Assembly (NCBI GenBank): GCA_050180705.1 | Contig: JBFXDX010000008.1 | Coordinates: 124,001-188,000, forward strand | Reading direction: 5' to 3' | DNA from: SB25 sp050180705 | GTDB taxonomy: Bacteria; Bacteroidota; Bacteroidia; Bacteroidales; Tenuifilaceae | Length of the DNA: 64,000 nucleotides | Part shown: positions 44,632-54,130 of the stretch, piece after piece | Position numbering within the stretch: the first letter of the stretch is position 1 | How the letters are laid out: each line of letters begins with the position of its first letter | The notes under the pieces: generated by a model | What the model was told of the DNA's origin: nothing | Databases searched by the model: none | Seen by the model: the letters and a program-made list of their open reading frames with translations, nothing else | Made by a program: the position numbers and the translations under genes

Positions 44632-45516
44632 ATGATCTATTTACTGCTTTGTATCCTTTCTTCATCTGCCGTTTTGGTCACATTTAAATATGCCGAACGC
44701 TTAAAGGTTAATACTTTTAGTATAATTCTTGTCAACTATATTATAGCCTGCTTAGCAGGTTTTTTTTTGGCCAATGGTAATGTAAAGCCACTATTAAGTC
44801 TCGGTTCTGGAACAGTCATTTTTATGCTTGCTCTTGGGGTACTGTTCATTGTAATGTTCCGTTTGCTTGGAATGAGTACTCAACGAGCCGGAGTTGCAGT
44901 AACTTCGGTTGCTGCAAAGATGTCTGTAATTCTTCCAATACTTTTTTCGGTTTGGATTGATGCGAATGATACATTAAATTCTTTTAAGATTCTTGGAATC
45001 GTATTAGCACTTGTTTCTGTATTACTTACTACATTTAAAAAGGATCGACAGGTTATAGGAAATGCTCGAATGTACCTTCCTTTGCTAATATTTATTGGAA
45101 TTGGAGTGATTGATTCATCAACTAAATATGCGCAAGCCACTTTTGTTACAAATGAGATGAATCCAATTTTTAATGCTGCAATTTTTGGTATTGCCGGATT
45201 GATTGGATTTTTATCGTTGCCTTTAAATAAAGAGGCTGCATTAAATTTGAAGTACTCAAAAACATGGGTTTTAGGCTTGATACTTGGCCTAGTTAACTTC
45301 GGATCTATGTATTTTATGATTGCTGCATTAAACCACATTGATACGGTGACAGGAGTGCGCATGCAAGGATCAATAATTTTTGGGATAAATAACATTGGTG
45401 TTGTGTTATCAAGTGTGCTTTTTGGATTGATGCTATTTAAGGAGCGTCCTACCAAAACTAATTGGGCGGGCATTGTGCTTTCTGTAATTTCAATTATTAT
45501 CTTAACAAATAGTTAA
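44632..45516 (+). CDS. EamA/DMT-superfamily transporter
   Basis: Inner-membrane protein, 294 residues, ten hydrophobic segments in two five-helix halves, ending VLFGLMLFKERPTKTNWAGI, the typical EamA repeat end. It would export or import small metabolites. The ATG at 44632 starts right at helix 1; a TTG at 44587 is rejected. It overlaps the YigZ gene by one base. Confidence 0.88.
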   Translation: MIYLLLCILSSSAVLVTFKYAERLKVNTFSIILVNYIIACLAGFFLANGNVKPLLSLGSGTVIFMLALGVLFIVMFRLLGMSTQRAGVAVTSVAAKMSVILPILFSVWIDANDTLNSFKILGIVLALVSVLLTTFKKDRQVIGNARMYLPLLIFIGIGVIDSSTKYAQATFVTNEMNPIFNAAIFGIAGLIGFLSLPLNKEAALNLKYSKTWVLGLILGLVNFGSMYFMIAALNHIDTVTGVRMQGSIIFGINNIGVVLSSVLFGLMLFKERPTKTNWAGIVLSVISIIILTNS

Positions 45517-46130
45517 TGCAGGTAGAAGATACATATCGAACTATCGAGGGAACCTCTACTGGGCTATACAAGGAGAAGGGTAGCAAGTTTATTGCGATTG
45601 CTATGCCTGTTTACTCCGAGGATGCAGTTAAGGTAACTCTTGAGGATATACACAAGGAGTATCATGATGCACGTCATCATTGCTATGCCTATGTTATTGG
45701 GGCAAAAGGTGAAAAGTGGCGAGTGAACGATGATGGCGAACCATCAGGAACAGCTGGAAAACCTATTCATGGGCAGTTGCTTAGCTTTAATCTTTTCAAT
45801 GTATTGGTGGTGGTGGTTCGCTATTTTGGTGGAACCAAATTGGGCGTTTCTGGATTAATCAATGCTTACAAGAGTGCAGCACAGGATGCATTGCAGAACG
45901 CAAATATTGTTACTAAAACTGTAGACGATTTGTTTAGTATCTCATTTGGTTATTTGGTGATGAACGATATTATGCGAATTATTAAGGATTTAAATATCGA
46001 TATTAACGAGCAGCAATTCGATAATAGCTGTAAGATAAAGGTTACTATTCGAAAAAGTTTATGCGAAGAGTTTTTATCCAGGATTGAAAAAATTGAATCA
46101 GTAAACGTAGAATATTTGTCAACAGTATAA
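45516..46130 (+). CDS. YigZ/IMPACT-family protein
   Basis: UPF0029/YigZ-type protein, 204 residues. DARHHCYAYVIGAKGEKWR, DDGEPSGTAGKPI and VVRYFGGTKLGVSGL are the family signature. The N-terminal domain is shared with eukaryotic IMPACT regulators of translation; the bacterial role is not firmly known. TAATG overlap couples it to the transporter gene. Confidence 0.92.
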   Translation: MQVEDTYRTIEGTSTGLYKEKGSKFIAIAMPVYSEDAVKVTLEDIHKEYHDARHHCYAYVIGAKGEKWRVNDDGEPSGTAGKPIHGQLLSFNLFNVLVVVVRYFGGTKLGVSGLINAYKSAAQDALQNANIVTKTVDDLFSISFGYLVMNDIMRIIKDLNIDINEQQFDNSCKIKVTIRKSLCEEFLSRIEKIESVNVEYLSTV

Positions 46131-46135
46131 TAGTT

Positions 46136-46162
46136 AGCCCCGATTGTCGGGGCTTTTTTTTG
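46136..46162 (+). terminator. Intrinsic terminator between yigZ-like gene and pyrB
   Basis: Perfect eight-base-pair stem AGCCCCGA / TCGGGGCT, loop TTG, followed by a T-run of eight. It starts six bases after the upstream stop and ends 28 bases before pyrB. A pyrimidine attenuator is conceivable, but no leader peptide or alternative pairing is obvious. Confidence 0.85.
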
Positions 46163-46189
46163 ATAATAACCCAACATAAATTATAAAAA

Positions 46190-47098
46190 ATGAAAAACAG
46201 AAGTTTGGTTTCAATTAACGACCTGAGCAAGGAGGAAATCTTCAAAGTGCTCGATTTGGCCGAGGAATTCGAGAAAAATCCCTCGCAGAAAATTATGGAT
46301 GGCAAAGTTGTGGCTACACTGTTTTTTGAGCCATCAACTCGAACTCGTTTGAGTTTCGAGAGTGCCGTAAATCGACTTGGCGGGCGAGTTATTGGTTTTT
46401 CTGAAGCATCATCCACGAGTGTTTCCAAGGGAGAGAGTTTGAAGGATACCATTCTTACCGTGGCCAACTACTCCGATTTAATAGTAATGCGTCATCCTGT
46501 TGAGGGAAGTGCACGCTATGCAAGTGAAGTTTCGCCTGTTCCAATTGTCAATGCTGGCGATGGAGCTAATCAGCACCCAACCCAAACATTGCTCGATCTT
46601 TATTCAATTCGCAAAACCCAGGGAACCCTCAATAATCTGAAGATTGTGATGGTTGGGGATTTGAAGTATGGTCGAACTGTACATTCGTTACTTATGGCAA
46701 TGTCGCAGTTCAATGCATCCTTTGTATTTATCGCACCAAAGGAGTTGCAAATGCCACAGGAATACAAACTGTTCTTGAAGGAGGCCGGACTTAAATTTGA
46801 GGAACACACCGATTTGGCTGAGAATATTAAAGACGCCGATATCGTTTATATGACTCGTGTACAGCGCGAGCGTTTCTCCGATCCAATGGAGTACGAAAAG
46901 GTTAAGAATGCGTATATATTACGTAATCATATGTTGGACGGAACTAAGGAAAATATGAAAGTGCTGCATCCACTGCCTCGCGTTAACGAAATTAATATAG
47001 ATGTTGACGATAGTAGTAAAGCGTACTACTTTACTCAGGCTCTAAACGGTGTTTATACTCGTATGGCAATAATGGTATCAATTTTAGGTTTGAAGTAA
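46190..47098 (+). CDS. pyrB: Aspartate carbamoyltransferase catalytic chain
   Basis: Catalyses carbamoyl phosphate plus aspartate to carbamoylaspartate, the committed step of pyrimidine synthesis. FFEPSTRTRLSFESAV is the carbamoyl-phosphate loop and MRHPVEGSARYAS and GDGANQHPTQTLLDL are further active-site blocks; HPLPRVNEI is the aspartate loop. Length 302 is normal. pyrI follows after 18 bases, making the regulated holoenzyme. Confidence 0.98.
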   Translation: MKNRSLVSINDLSKEEIFKVLDLAEEFEKNPSQKIMDGKVVATLFFEPSTRTRLSFESAVNRLGGRVIGFSEASSTSVSKGESLKDTILTVANYSDLIVMRHPVEGSARYASEVSPVPIVNAGDGANQHPTQTLLDLYSIRKTQGTLNNLKIVMVGDLKYGRTVHSLLMAMSQFNASFVFIAPKELQMPQEYKLFLKEAGLKFEEHTDLAENIKDADIVYMTRVQRERFSDPMEYEKVKNAYILRNHMLDGTKENMKVLHPLPRVNEINIDVDDSSKAYYFTQALNGVYTRMAIMVSILGLK

Positions 47099-47116
47099 TA
47101 TTAATATATAATAGCT

Positions 47117-47575
47117 ATGAACGATAAAAAGCATTTAAGCGTTAGTGCAATTCAGAATGGTACTGTAATTGACCATATTCCGGCACAAAACCTTTTTAAG
47201 GTTATATCGATATTAGGGCTCGATAAGATTCCTAATCAAATTACTTTTGGAACTAACTTCGAGAGCCTCCGTTTAGGGAAAAAGGCAATTGTTAAAATTG
47301 CCGATAAGTTTTTTGAGCGCGACGAGATTAATAGAATTGCAATAGTTGCACCTCATGCAAAGTTGAATATTATTAAGGATTATGTTGTTGTGGAGAAGAT
47401 GCTTGTCGAGGTTCCCGACGAAATTCAAGGAATTGTAAAGTGTGTCAATCCTAAGTGTATTACAAATTTTGAGAAGGTAACTCCTAAGTTTAAGGTTGCC
47501 GATAAGAAGAGCGTTTCCTTAAAATGCCATTACTGCGAGAAGATTACCGATCAGGAGCATATGGATTATCTATAG
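47117..47575 (+). CDS. pyrI: Aspartate carbamoyltransferase regulatory chain
   Basis: Regulatory subunit, 152 residues. An N-terminal allosteric nucleotide-binding domain (SAIQNGTVIDHIPAQNLFKV) is followed by a zinc domain with the four Cys in CVNPKC and CHYC, which contacts PyrB. It binds CTP/ATP in known homologues. Same operon as pyrB. Confidence 0.98.
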   Translation: MNDKKHLSVSAIQNGTVIDHIPAQNLFKVISILGLDKIPNQITFGTNFESLRLGKKAIVKIADKFFERDEINRIAIVAPHAKLNIIKDYVVVEKMLVEVPDEIQGIVKCVNPKCITNFEKVTPKFKVADKKSVSLKCHYCEKITDQEHMDYL

Positions 47576-47601
47576 TGATTGGACGGACAATGGTATATAA
47601 A

Positions 47602-47627
47602 AAGAGGGTGTTTTTTAGCACCCTCTT
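47602..47627. terminator. Hairpin terminator between pyrI and hsp20
   Basis: Nine-base-pair stem AAGAGGGTG / CACCCTCTT with an eight-base loop between convergent genes. The A-run before the left arm gives a T-run on the minus strand, so it best ends hsp20. Confidence 0.75.
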
Positions 47628-47644
47628 AGTATTTCCAATATGCA

Positions 47645-48091
47645 TTACTGAATTGCAATTTGTCGGGTTGGTTTTACTTTAGCTTCTTTTTTTTTAGGAA
47701 TCTCTATTCTAAGAATTCCGTTATTGTAATTGGCTTTGATCTTTTCCGAGTCAACACTCTCTGGCAACGTGAACGATCTCTTGAATGATGCGTAGCGAAA
47801 CTCTCTGCGCATGACCTTTTCATTGTTTTCTTCATTTTTAATTTCTTTCTCGCTCGAGATTTCAAGGATATTATTGTTTAGATCCACCTTAAAATCTTTT
47901 TTGTCGAGGCCAGGAGCCGCAATTTCTATTGAGTAATCTTCTTTTCCTTCTTTAATGTTTACCGAAGGAACCGTTACATTTTCATTTTCGTTGAAAAATT
48001 TGTTGAATAAATCATCTCCGAAAAATTCATCAACGAAACTTGGCAATGCATTTCTGCGTCTTAACATAGGTATCATAACTTTTTCCTCCAT
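47645..48091 (-). CDS. Small heat-shock protein, Hsp20 family
   Basis: Cytoplasmic holdase chaperone, 148 residues. The alpha-crystallin domain spans residues about 40-135 (VNIKEGKEDYSIEIAAPG ... YNNGILRIEIPKK, the GIL motif region). The N-terminus MIPMLRRRNALPSFVDEFF is typical; an internal Met6 is an alternative start. The long gap upstream (48092-48319) should hold its promoter and that of the divergent kinase; I see only weak matches there. Confidence 0.95.
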   Translation of the reverse strand: MEEKVMIPMLRRRNALPSFVDEFFGDDLFNKFFNENENVTVPSVNIKEGKEDYSIEIAAPGLDKKDFKVDLNNNILEISSEKEIKNEENNEKVMRREFRYASFKRSFTLPESVDSEKIKANYNNGILRIEIPKKKEAKVKPTRQIAIQ

Positions 48092-48319
48092 ATTTAGTTA
48101 GACATTTATTAACTGTTACGCTAACCATTATTCAATGAATATGCCAGTTGAATAGATCGGAAAAAATGTCTTTTTTATGCATGATAAAAATGACAAATTG
48201 TCTGTTTGGGAATGCCAGATTTTATGCTTATTGTAACTGATGTTTCATGGAAATAAAACTTATTGTCTATCTAATCAATTTATCGACAATTTTTTATAAC
48301 TTTTGCCATCCTTTTATAA

Positions 48320-50644
48320 ATGATTATTTTGAAAGATCTGGAAAATCCTGAGGAGAGTATTGGAAAATTAAAGGCTGAAAATGAACTGTTTAAGAGTTTG
48401 TTGTTTCAGAACGAAAGTAGTATATATGTAGTACAAGGTTATAGAGTTGTATTCTGTAATCCTAGTTTTACGATTCTTACGGGATATAATGAGTTTGATG
48501 TTAAGGAAATTCTTTTTTTAGACATTGTTCATCCTAAGGATAGAAAGTTAATCAGGTTACTTTTTCAGAACGACTTTAATGAAATTAAACTTCGTAAGTC
48601 GAATAGCTTTACTCTTCGGATTCTAACAAAACTAAATGAATTTAAGTGGATTAAATCCAATGTTTCCATTATAGAGTGGGAGGGAAAACCGGCTCTGTTG
48701 TGTTCCAGTTACGATATATCACACCAGAAAGAAGCTGAGAATAACTTAGTTGAGGATGAGCAAAATTTTAGATTGCTAGTCAATGCCTTTGGTGATTTTG
48801 TATTTTTTGTGAATCACAATCGGAATATTATCCAGGTTAATCAGGCTGTGTTAAATAGTTTGGGCTATAAGGAGCATGAGTTGCTTTTGGAATCATTTAT
48901 AAAATTGCATTCTAAAGATCATGATCTGGTTTCTACCACTCTGAGTAGTGTTTTTAGTGGAGAAAGAGGCTTGTATACCTCGGAGTTGAAAGCGCGAAAT
49001 GGAAAAGTTGTTCCAGTTGAGGTTCGTATGATTAAAGTGCAAATGAACCGTCGCGATGTAATTTTTGCCATAGCTCAGGATATTGGACCTCGCTTGGAGG
49101 CCGAGAGAGTGATTAAAGTTTCCGAGGAAAAGTTCTCGAAAGCCTTCAATACAGCAGCCGTTATGATGGCAATAAGTACCTTGGAGGATGGACGATATCT
49201 TGATGTTAATGAGGCCTTTCTTACTAAAATTGGATTTGCAAGGGATGCGGTTGTTGGAAAACGATCTCGTGATTTGGGTATTTTCTTGGACATAGACAAG
49301 CGTGGAGAACTAGTTGAATTGCTTGAGCATAATGGTCGTGCAAACAATTTAGAAATAAAAGTTCAGGGAAAGAACAATGAGGTGCTTACTTTTCTTTTGT
49401 CTGCTGAAATTATTAATATACAAGGAAAACAGTGCCTATTTGTGGCAATGAATGATATTTCTTTGAGAAAAAAGCAGGAGCAAGAGTTACTTATTGCCAA
49501 GGAACAAGCCGAGGAGGCCAGTAAAGCAAAGGAACGTTTCCTTTCTACTATGAGTCATGAGATTAGAACTCCTATGAACGCTGTGATAGGGATGACCAAT
49601 CTACTTTTATTGGAAAATCCAAAAGAAGATCAGGTTCCCAATTTGAATGCGTTAAAGTATTCTGCCGAGAGTTTGCTGGCTTTACTCAACGATATACTAG
49701 ATTTTAGTAAGATTGAGGCTGGTCGATTAGATTTGGTAAAATCGGATATCGATCCTCATCAACTTCTATTTGGTTTAATAAGTTCTTTTTCGCAAATGGC
49801 AAAGGAAAAGGGATTGTTGCTGCAAGGCGATATTCATAAAGATATACCTAAAAATCTTTCGGGCGATAGAATCCGTTTGAACCAAGTGCTGACAAATCTT
49901 ATTGGTAATGCAATTAAGTTTACGGCAAAGGGAAGTGTTGATGTAATTATTAAACTTCGGGAGAAACTGGAGAATTCAGTTGTGCTCAGTTTTACAATCT
50001 CCGATACGGGAATTGGAATTGAAAAGGAGTTGCAGGATATCATTTTCCAGGAGTTCACCCAGGTTCATGGACAAATGAACCGATTTGGTGGAACTGGACT
50101 GGGCTTGGCAATATCGAAGCGTTTGGTAGGTATAATGGGGGGAGAAATAAAATTGCAGAGTAAACCAGGTAAAGGTTCAACCTTTTATTTCGATCTGAGT
50201 TTTGATATAATTCCAGAGTCAAAAGAGGAGCCTCCTCTGAAGGATTTGGAATTAGAACTTCAGAAGGGCAATAAGTATAAAGTGCTTATAGTTGAGGATA
50301 ATGATTTGAATACGCTAATTGTTCAGCGCTTTCTTTCGAATTGGGGAATTGAGCATGAGCATGCTGGAAATGGTGTAATCGCTCTTGAGATGATTAAGCA
50401 GTTCGACTTTGATCTGGTGCTGATGGATTTAGAGATGCCCGAGATGAACGGTTATGATGCTGCAAAAGCAATCAGAAAATTAGACGATTCATCCAAGAAA
50501 GCAGTTCCAATTATAGCATTAAGCGCTTCGGCAATGCGCGATGTAAAGCGTAAGATTTTTAGTATTGGCATGAACGATTTTGTGCTTAAACCGTTTAATC
50601 CAGCCGATTTAAAGCAAAAAATTATTAAGTATATAATTCGATAA
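48320..50644 (+). CDS. Soluble hybrid histidine kinase with PAS domains
   Basis: Sensor kinase, 774 residues, no membrane segment. Three PAS domains occupy residues about 25-140, 150-270 and 275-390. The dimerisation helix carries H413 in MSHEIRTPMNA. The ATPase domain has NLIGNAIKFT, DTGIGIEKE and GGTGLGLAIS. A receiver domain follows with phospho-acceptor D703 in LVLMDLEMPEM and the conserved Lys in FVLKPFNP. It lacks its own output domain, so a partner response regulator or phosphotransfer protein is expected elsewhere. Signal is cytoplasmic and unknown. Confidence 0.95.
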   Translation: MIILKDLENPEESIGKLKAENELFKSLLFQNESSIYVVQGYRVVFCNPSFTILTGYNEFDVKEILFLDIVHPKDRKLIRLLFQNDFNEIKLRKSNSFTLRILTKLNEFKWIKSNVSIIEWEGKPALLCSSYDISHQKEAENNLVEDEQNFRLLVNAFGDFVFFVNHNRNIIQVNQAVLNSLGYKEHELLLESFIKLHSKDHDLVSTTLSSVFSGERGLYTSELKARNGKVVPVEVRMIKVQMNRRDVIFAIAQDIGPRLEAERVIKVSEEKFSKAFNTAAVMMAISTLEDGRYLDVNEAFLTKIGFARDAVVGKRSRDLGIFLDIDKRGELVELLEHNGRANNLEIKVQGKNNEVLTFLLSAEIINIQGKQCLFVAMNDISLRKKQEQELLIAKEQAEEASKAKERFLSTMSHEIRTPMNAVIGMTNLLLLENPKEDQVPNLNALKYSAESLLALLNDILDFSKIEAGRLDLVKSDIDPHQLLFGLISSFSQMAKEKGLLLQGDIHKDIPKNLSGDRIRLNQVLTNLIGNAIKFTAKGSVDVIIKLREKLENSVVLSFTISDTGIGIEKELQDIIFQEFTQVHGQMNRFGGTGLGLAISKRLVGIMGGEIKLQSKPGKGSTFYFDLSFDIIPESKEEPPLKDLELELQKGNKYKVLIVEDNDLNTLIVQRFLSNWGIEHEHAGNGVIALEMIKQFDFDLVLMDLEMPEMNGYDAAKAIRKLDDSSKKAVPIIALSASAMRDVKRKIFSIGMNDFVLKPFNPADLKQKIIKYIIR

Positions 50645-50661
50645 ATTATATAGGCAGAGTG

Positions 50662-52044
50662 ATGAATAGATTAGTTAGAGTTCGTTTTTTCTCGTTGATT
50701 TTGATTCTTATTGCTTTTGGTTCACATCGTATTTATGGTCAAACTTCAATTGAATTAAAGGTTAAGCAATCAATAGGTTCTAAGGCAAAACTTTATCGGT
50801 ACGTTGGAAAGGAGCTGGAAGTGATAGACTCTTGTAAGGCTACAGAGGATGGTGTGTATCGGTTTAGTTTATTGGAAAATGCAACGCAAGGGTTATATAG
50901 GTTTGTGATAGGAAAGTCCAGTTCATTCGATTTTATTGTTGCGAATGAGCCTGAAATAAAATTCGAGTCGGTTCTTTTTGCGATTGAGGATAGCTTAAAG
51001 GTTGTTGAATCGAAAGAGAATAAGATCTTTGTTGAGTTTTCGCAAATTAAACGATCATCGGAACAGCAGCAGTGGTTAATAGGATCGTTGCAGAATTATT
51101 ACTCAGAGGAAACTCCATTTGCGCAGCAACTACGCGATGAAAAAAGACATGTAGAGTTTGATTTCTACCATAAAACAAGTTCACTTGCGAGCATCGATAC
51201 ATCTTTATTTGTATCCAACTATATCAATCTCGACACAAAACCTTTTGTTATCGATGCTATTGATGAATGTTCTTATAAGGCGGAATTGGCCGAAAACTGG
51301 TGGACTGGAGTTAATTTGAATGATAAACGACTTCTGAATACGCCTATACTTATCAAAAATGTGTGGGATTATCTGGAAAATTCGATTTGCGACGATCGTT
51401 ACAATAAGGAGCAACAAGATTCGGTTTTTATTGCGCAAATCAATCAGTTACTGCAGAAACCAATGTCTGCGTTGGTGCGATTTCAAATTGTCAAATCGCT
51501 TTGTAAGGGCTTTCTCGATACCGATTATCTTGGTGTTTTAACCTATTTGATTGAAAATGGTGGCGATGCCTCGAAAGTTCTTAAAGATGATAATGAACTA
51601 ATGGCTAGAATGGTTCTGGAGAAAAATCTAGAAGTTGGAAATAATGTTTATGATTTCAAAGTGAAACCGTTGGTCGGAAGGTCGTTTAAACTATCATCGG
51701 AAAAATCGAAGTTAAAACTTGTTGTTTTTTGGTCGATCTGGTGTCCTCACTGTGTAGAGATGATGCCGGCTATTCAACGTATTTACAGCGATTACAAGGC
51801 TAAAGGATTTGAGATAATTGCAGTGTCGATCGATGATGAAATTGACCAATGGAAACGGTTTGTTGACGATAAGCATTTCGATTGGATTAATACACAGGTA
51901 AGTGCCGAGTACGACAATCCCATAATTCTTAAGTATAATGTTGATGAAACACCGAAGATGTTTTTGGTAGATAAAAATCTAAAAATTGTTTCACGACCGG
52001 CATCGCCCGAACAGTTGATATTGAAACTGAAAAAGTTATTATAA
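50662..52044 (+). CDS. TlpA-like thioredoxin-fold lipoprotein/periplasmic protein
   Basis: Exported protein, 460 residues. Signal peptide at residues 1-27 ends HRIYGQ. Residues about 30-120 resemble a DUF4369-type beta domain, the middle is helical, and the last 140 residues are a TlpA/AhpC-like thioredoxin fold with redox site WCPHC. It likely reduces or isomerises disulfides in the periplasm. The ATG at 50662 is preferred over GTG at 50659. It starts 17 bases after the kinase gene and may be co-transcribed. Confidence 0.88.
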   Translation: MNRLVRVRFFSLILILIAFGSHRIYGQTSIELKVKQSIGSKAKLYRYVGKELEVIDSCKATEDGVYRFSLLENATQGLYRFVIGKSSSFDFIVANEPEIKFESVLFAIEDSLKVVESKENKIFVEFSQIKRSSEQQQWLIGSLQNYYSEETPFAQQLRDEKRHVEFDFYHKTSSLASIDTSLFVSNYINLDTKPFVIDAIDECSYKAELAENWWTGVNLNDKRLLNTPILIKNVWDYLENSICDDRYNKEQQDSVFIAQINQLLQKPMSALVRFQIVKSLCKGFLDTDYLGVLTYLIENGGDASKVLKDDNELMARMVLEKNLEVGNNVYDFKVKPLVGRSFKLSSEKSKLKLVVFWSIWCPHCVEMMPAIQRIYSDYKAKGFEIIAVSIDDEIDQWKRFVDDKHFDWINTQVSAEYDNPIILKYNVDETPKMFLVDKNLKIVSRPASPEQLILKLKKLL

Positions 52045-52048
52045 AAGA

Positions 52049-52070
52049 AAAGGCTGCTTAAGCAGCCTTT
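52049..52070. terminator. Bidirectional terminator between TlpA-like gene and speA
   Basis: A 22-base perfect palindrome (AAAGGCTGCT...AGCAGCCTTT) between convergent genes, giving a nine-base-pair hairpin with a TTAA centre. Confidence 0.85.
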
Positions 52071-52091
52071 CTCTCATTGAATATTGTAGAT

Positions 52092-53984
52092 CTATTCGAG
52101 ATATGTATATCCGTAAAGCCCCGAACGATAGTTTGATAAAAATTCTTTTCCTTCCTTAGATGAAATTACACCTGCCTTCACCGATGATGTAACCCAAGTT
52201 TCTAGCGATCTTACTAGTTTTTTGGGATTGTACTGAACATACTCTAATACTTCGGCAACAGTTTCTCCATCGATAATTTGGTCTATTTCGTATCCTTTAT
52301 CGGTAACCGAAACGTGTACGGCATTGGTATCGCCAAACAGGTTGTGCAAATCACCCAAAATTTCTTGATAAGCACCAACTAGGAAAACACCTATGTAGTA
52401 CGAATCGCTCGATTTTACTGAGTGAACAGGTAGGTAGTAAGAGATATTCTTGGTTGATATAAAATTGTCGATTTTACCATCCGAATCGCAGGTGATATCT
52501 TGCAGAGTTGCTGCTCTATCTGGTTTTTCGTTCAAGCGTTGGATCGGCATAATTGGGAATATTTGATCAATGGCCCAATTATCGGGTAACGATTGGAATA
52601 GCGAGAAGTTGCAGAAATATTTATCGGCAAGCAATTTTGGTAAAACCCTTAGTTCATCCGGAACGTGTTTAATCTCCGATGTAATTTGATGTATTTCCTT
52701 GGCAATTGACCAAAATAGACGTTCAATTTGAGCTCGGGTTCTCAAATCGAGCAGGCCTAAGCTGAAAAGATCCAGTGCTTCCTCTCGGATTTGCTGAGCA
52801 TCGTGCCATGTTTCCAACATTCTGGGTTGATTTAGTTTATCCCAGAGGTCGTAAAGTTCCTGAACGAGTTCATGGTCGTTTTCTGAAATTTCCTCTTCCT
52901 CTCCCCAGGTTGGTAGCGAGGTTGTTTCCAGAACTTCGAAAATTAGTACTGAGTGATGCGCTGTAAGCGATCGACCCGATTCAGTAATAATATTTGGATG
53001 GGGAATATTGTTCTTATCGCTTGCGTCAACAAGGGTCGAAACAGAGTCGTTAACGTATTCCTGAAGGCTATAGTTGATACTGCTTTCGCTGCTCGACGAG
53101 CGAGTTCCGTCATAATCAACACCAAGACCACCGCCTATATCAACAAACTCAACATTAAATCCAAGTTGATGGAGTTGAATGTAGAACTGAGATGCCTCAC
53201 GAAGGGCAATTTTAATTCTGCGGATTTTGGTAACTTGACTGCCAATATGGAAGTGAACTAGCTTAAGAGCATCTTTCAGGTCGTTATTTTCAAGAAAATC
53301 GAGAGCTTGTAGTAACTCGCTCGATGTTAATCCAAATTTACTAACATCGCCGCCAGAATCTTCCCACTTGCCGCTTCCTGAACTGGCCAGTTTAATACGA
53401 ATCCCTAGATTTGGTTTAATCTTTAATCGTTGCGATACTTTGGCTATGAGTTTTAGCTCGTTTAGTTTCTCAATAACGATAAAAATTTTCTTTCCCATTT
53501 TCTGGGCTAGCAATGCAAGTTCAATGTAATCCTCATCTTTATAGCCATTACATATGATCAATGATTCGTTATGAGGATTGCTTGCAATAACTGCATGAAG
53601 TTCAGGTTTAGAGCCAGCCTCAAGTCCAATGTTGAATTTTCTGCCGTGGTTTATAATTTCTTCAACCACAGGACGCATTTGGTTTACTTTAATCGGGTAA
53701 ATAATGAAATTTTGGCCTTTATAATCGTACTCTTCGGCCGCCGTTTTGAATGAGCGAGACATATCCTCGATTCTATTATCGAGAATATCGGTAAACCTTA
53801 TTAGCATTGGAGCCGATACATCGCGAATTTGAAGTTCATCAACCAACTCGCGGAGGTCAATTTCAACACCGTTATTTTTAGGAGTAACTACAACATTTCC
53901 ATCCTTGTTAATGGAAAAGTATTTTACTCCCCAGCCATTGATGTTATACATCTCAGCTGAATCCTCTATGCGCCATTTTCTCAT
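52092..53984 (-). CDS. speA: Biosynthetic arginine decarboxylase
   Basis: PLP-dependent decarboxylase making agmatine from arginine for polyamine synthesis, 630 residues, the usual SpeA size. K99 in YPIKVNQ binds PLP; VDIGGGLGVDYDGTRS is the phosphate-binding glycine block and ITESGRSLTAHH a further conserved site. The start is MRKWRIEDSAEMYNI, the common Bacteroidota form. No agmatinase or agmatine deiminase gene is adjacent. I see no convincing promoter in 53985-54130. Confidence 0.97.
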   Translation of the reverse strand: MRKWRIEDSAEMYNINGWGVKYFSINKDGNVVVTPKNNGVEIDLRELVDELQIRDVSAPMLIRFTDILDNRIEDMSRSFKTAAEEYDYKGQNFIIYPIKVNQMRPVVEEIINHGRKFNIGLEAGSKPELHAVIASNPHNESLIICNGYKDEDYIELALLAQKMGKKIFIVIEKLNELKLIAKVSQRLKIKPNLGIRIKLASSGSGKWEDSGGDVSKFGLTSSELLQALDFLENNDLKDALKLVHFHIGSQVTKIRRIKIALREASQFYIQLHQLGFNVEFVDIGGGLGVDYDGTRSSSSESSINYSLQEYVNDSVSTLVDASDKNNIPHPNIITESGRSLTAHHSVLIFEVLETTSLPTWGEEEEISENDHELVQELYDLWDKLNQPRMLETWHDAQQIREEALDLFSLGLLDLRTRAQIERLFWSIAKEIHQITSEIKHVPDELRVLPKLLADKYFCNFSLFQSLPDNWAIDQIFPIMPIQRLNEKPDRAATLQDITCDSDGKIDNFISTKNISYYLPVHSVKSSDSYYIGVFLVGAYQEILGDLHNLFGDTNAVHVSVTDKGYEIDQIIDGETVAEVLEYVQYNPKKLVRSLETWVTSSVKAGVISSKEGKEFLSNYRSGLYGYTYLE

Positions 53985-54130
53985 TCTTTATTCAAAGATT
54001 TGCTAATTAAGTTATTAAAATTCAGTTAATTATAATATGTAATGATGAATTGCGAAAATAAGCCCTAATTAATTATAATACAACAAATACACAGATTTTT
54101 TTACCGATAATTTGGCGATATCGAATGAAA

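Noticed and set aside
44880..45473. 197-residue open frame on the minus strand
   Set aside because: It lies wholly opposite the EamA transporter gene, has no recognisable domain, and the + frame has a clear family match.
46131..46189. Possible pyrimidine attenuator before pyrB
   Set aside because: The hairpin sits six bases after the upstream stop and looks like an ordinary terminator; no leader peptide or competing stem is seen.
46045..46467. 140-residue open frame on the minus strand
   Set aside because: Crosses the terminator between two well-supported + genes and is antisense to both.
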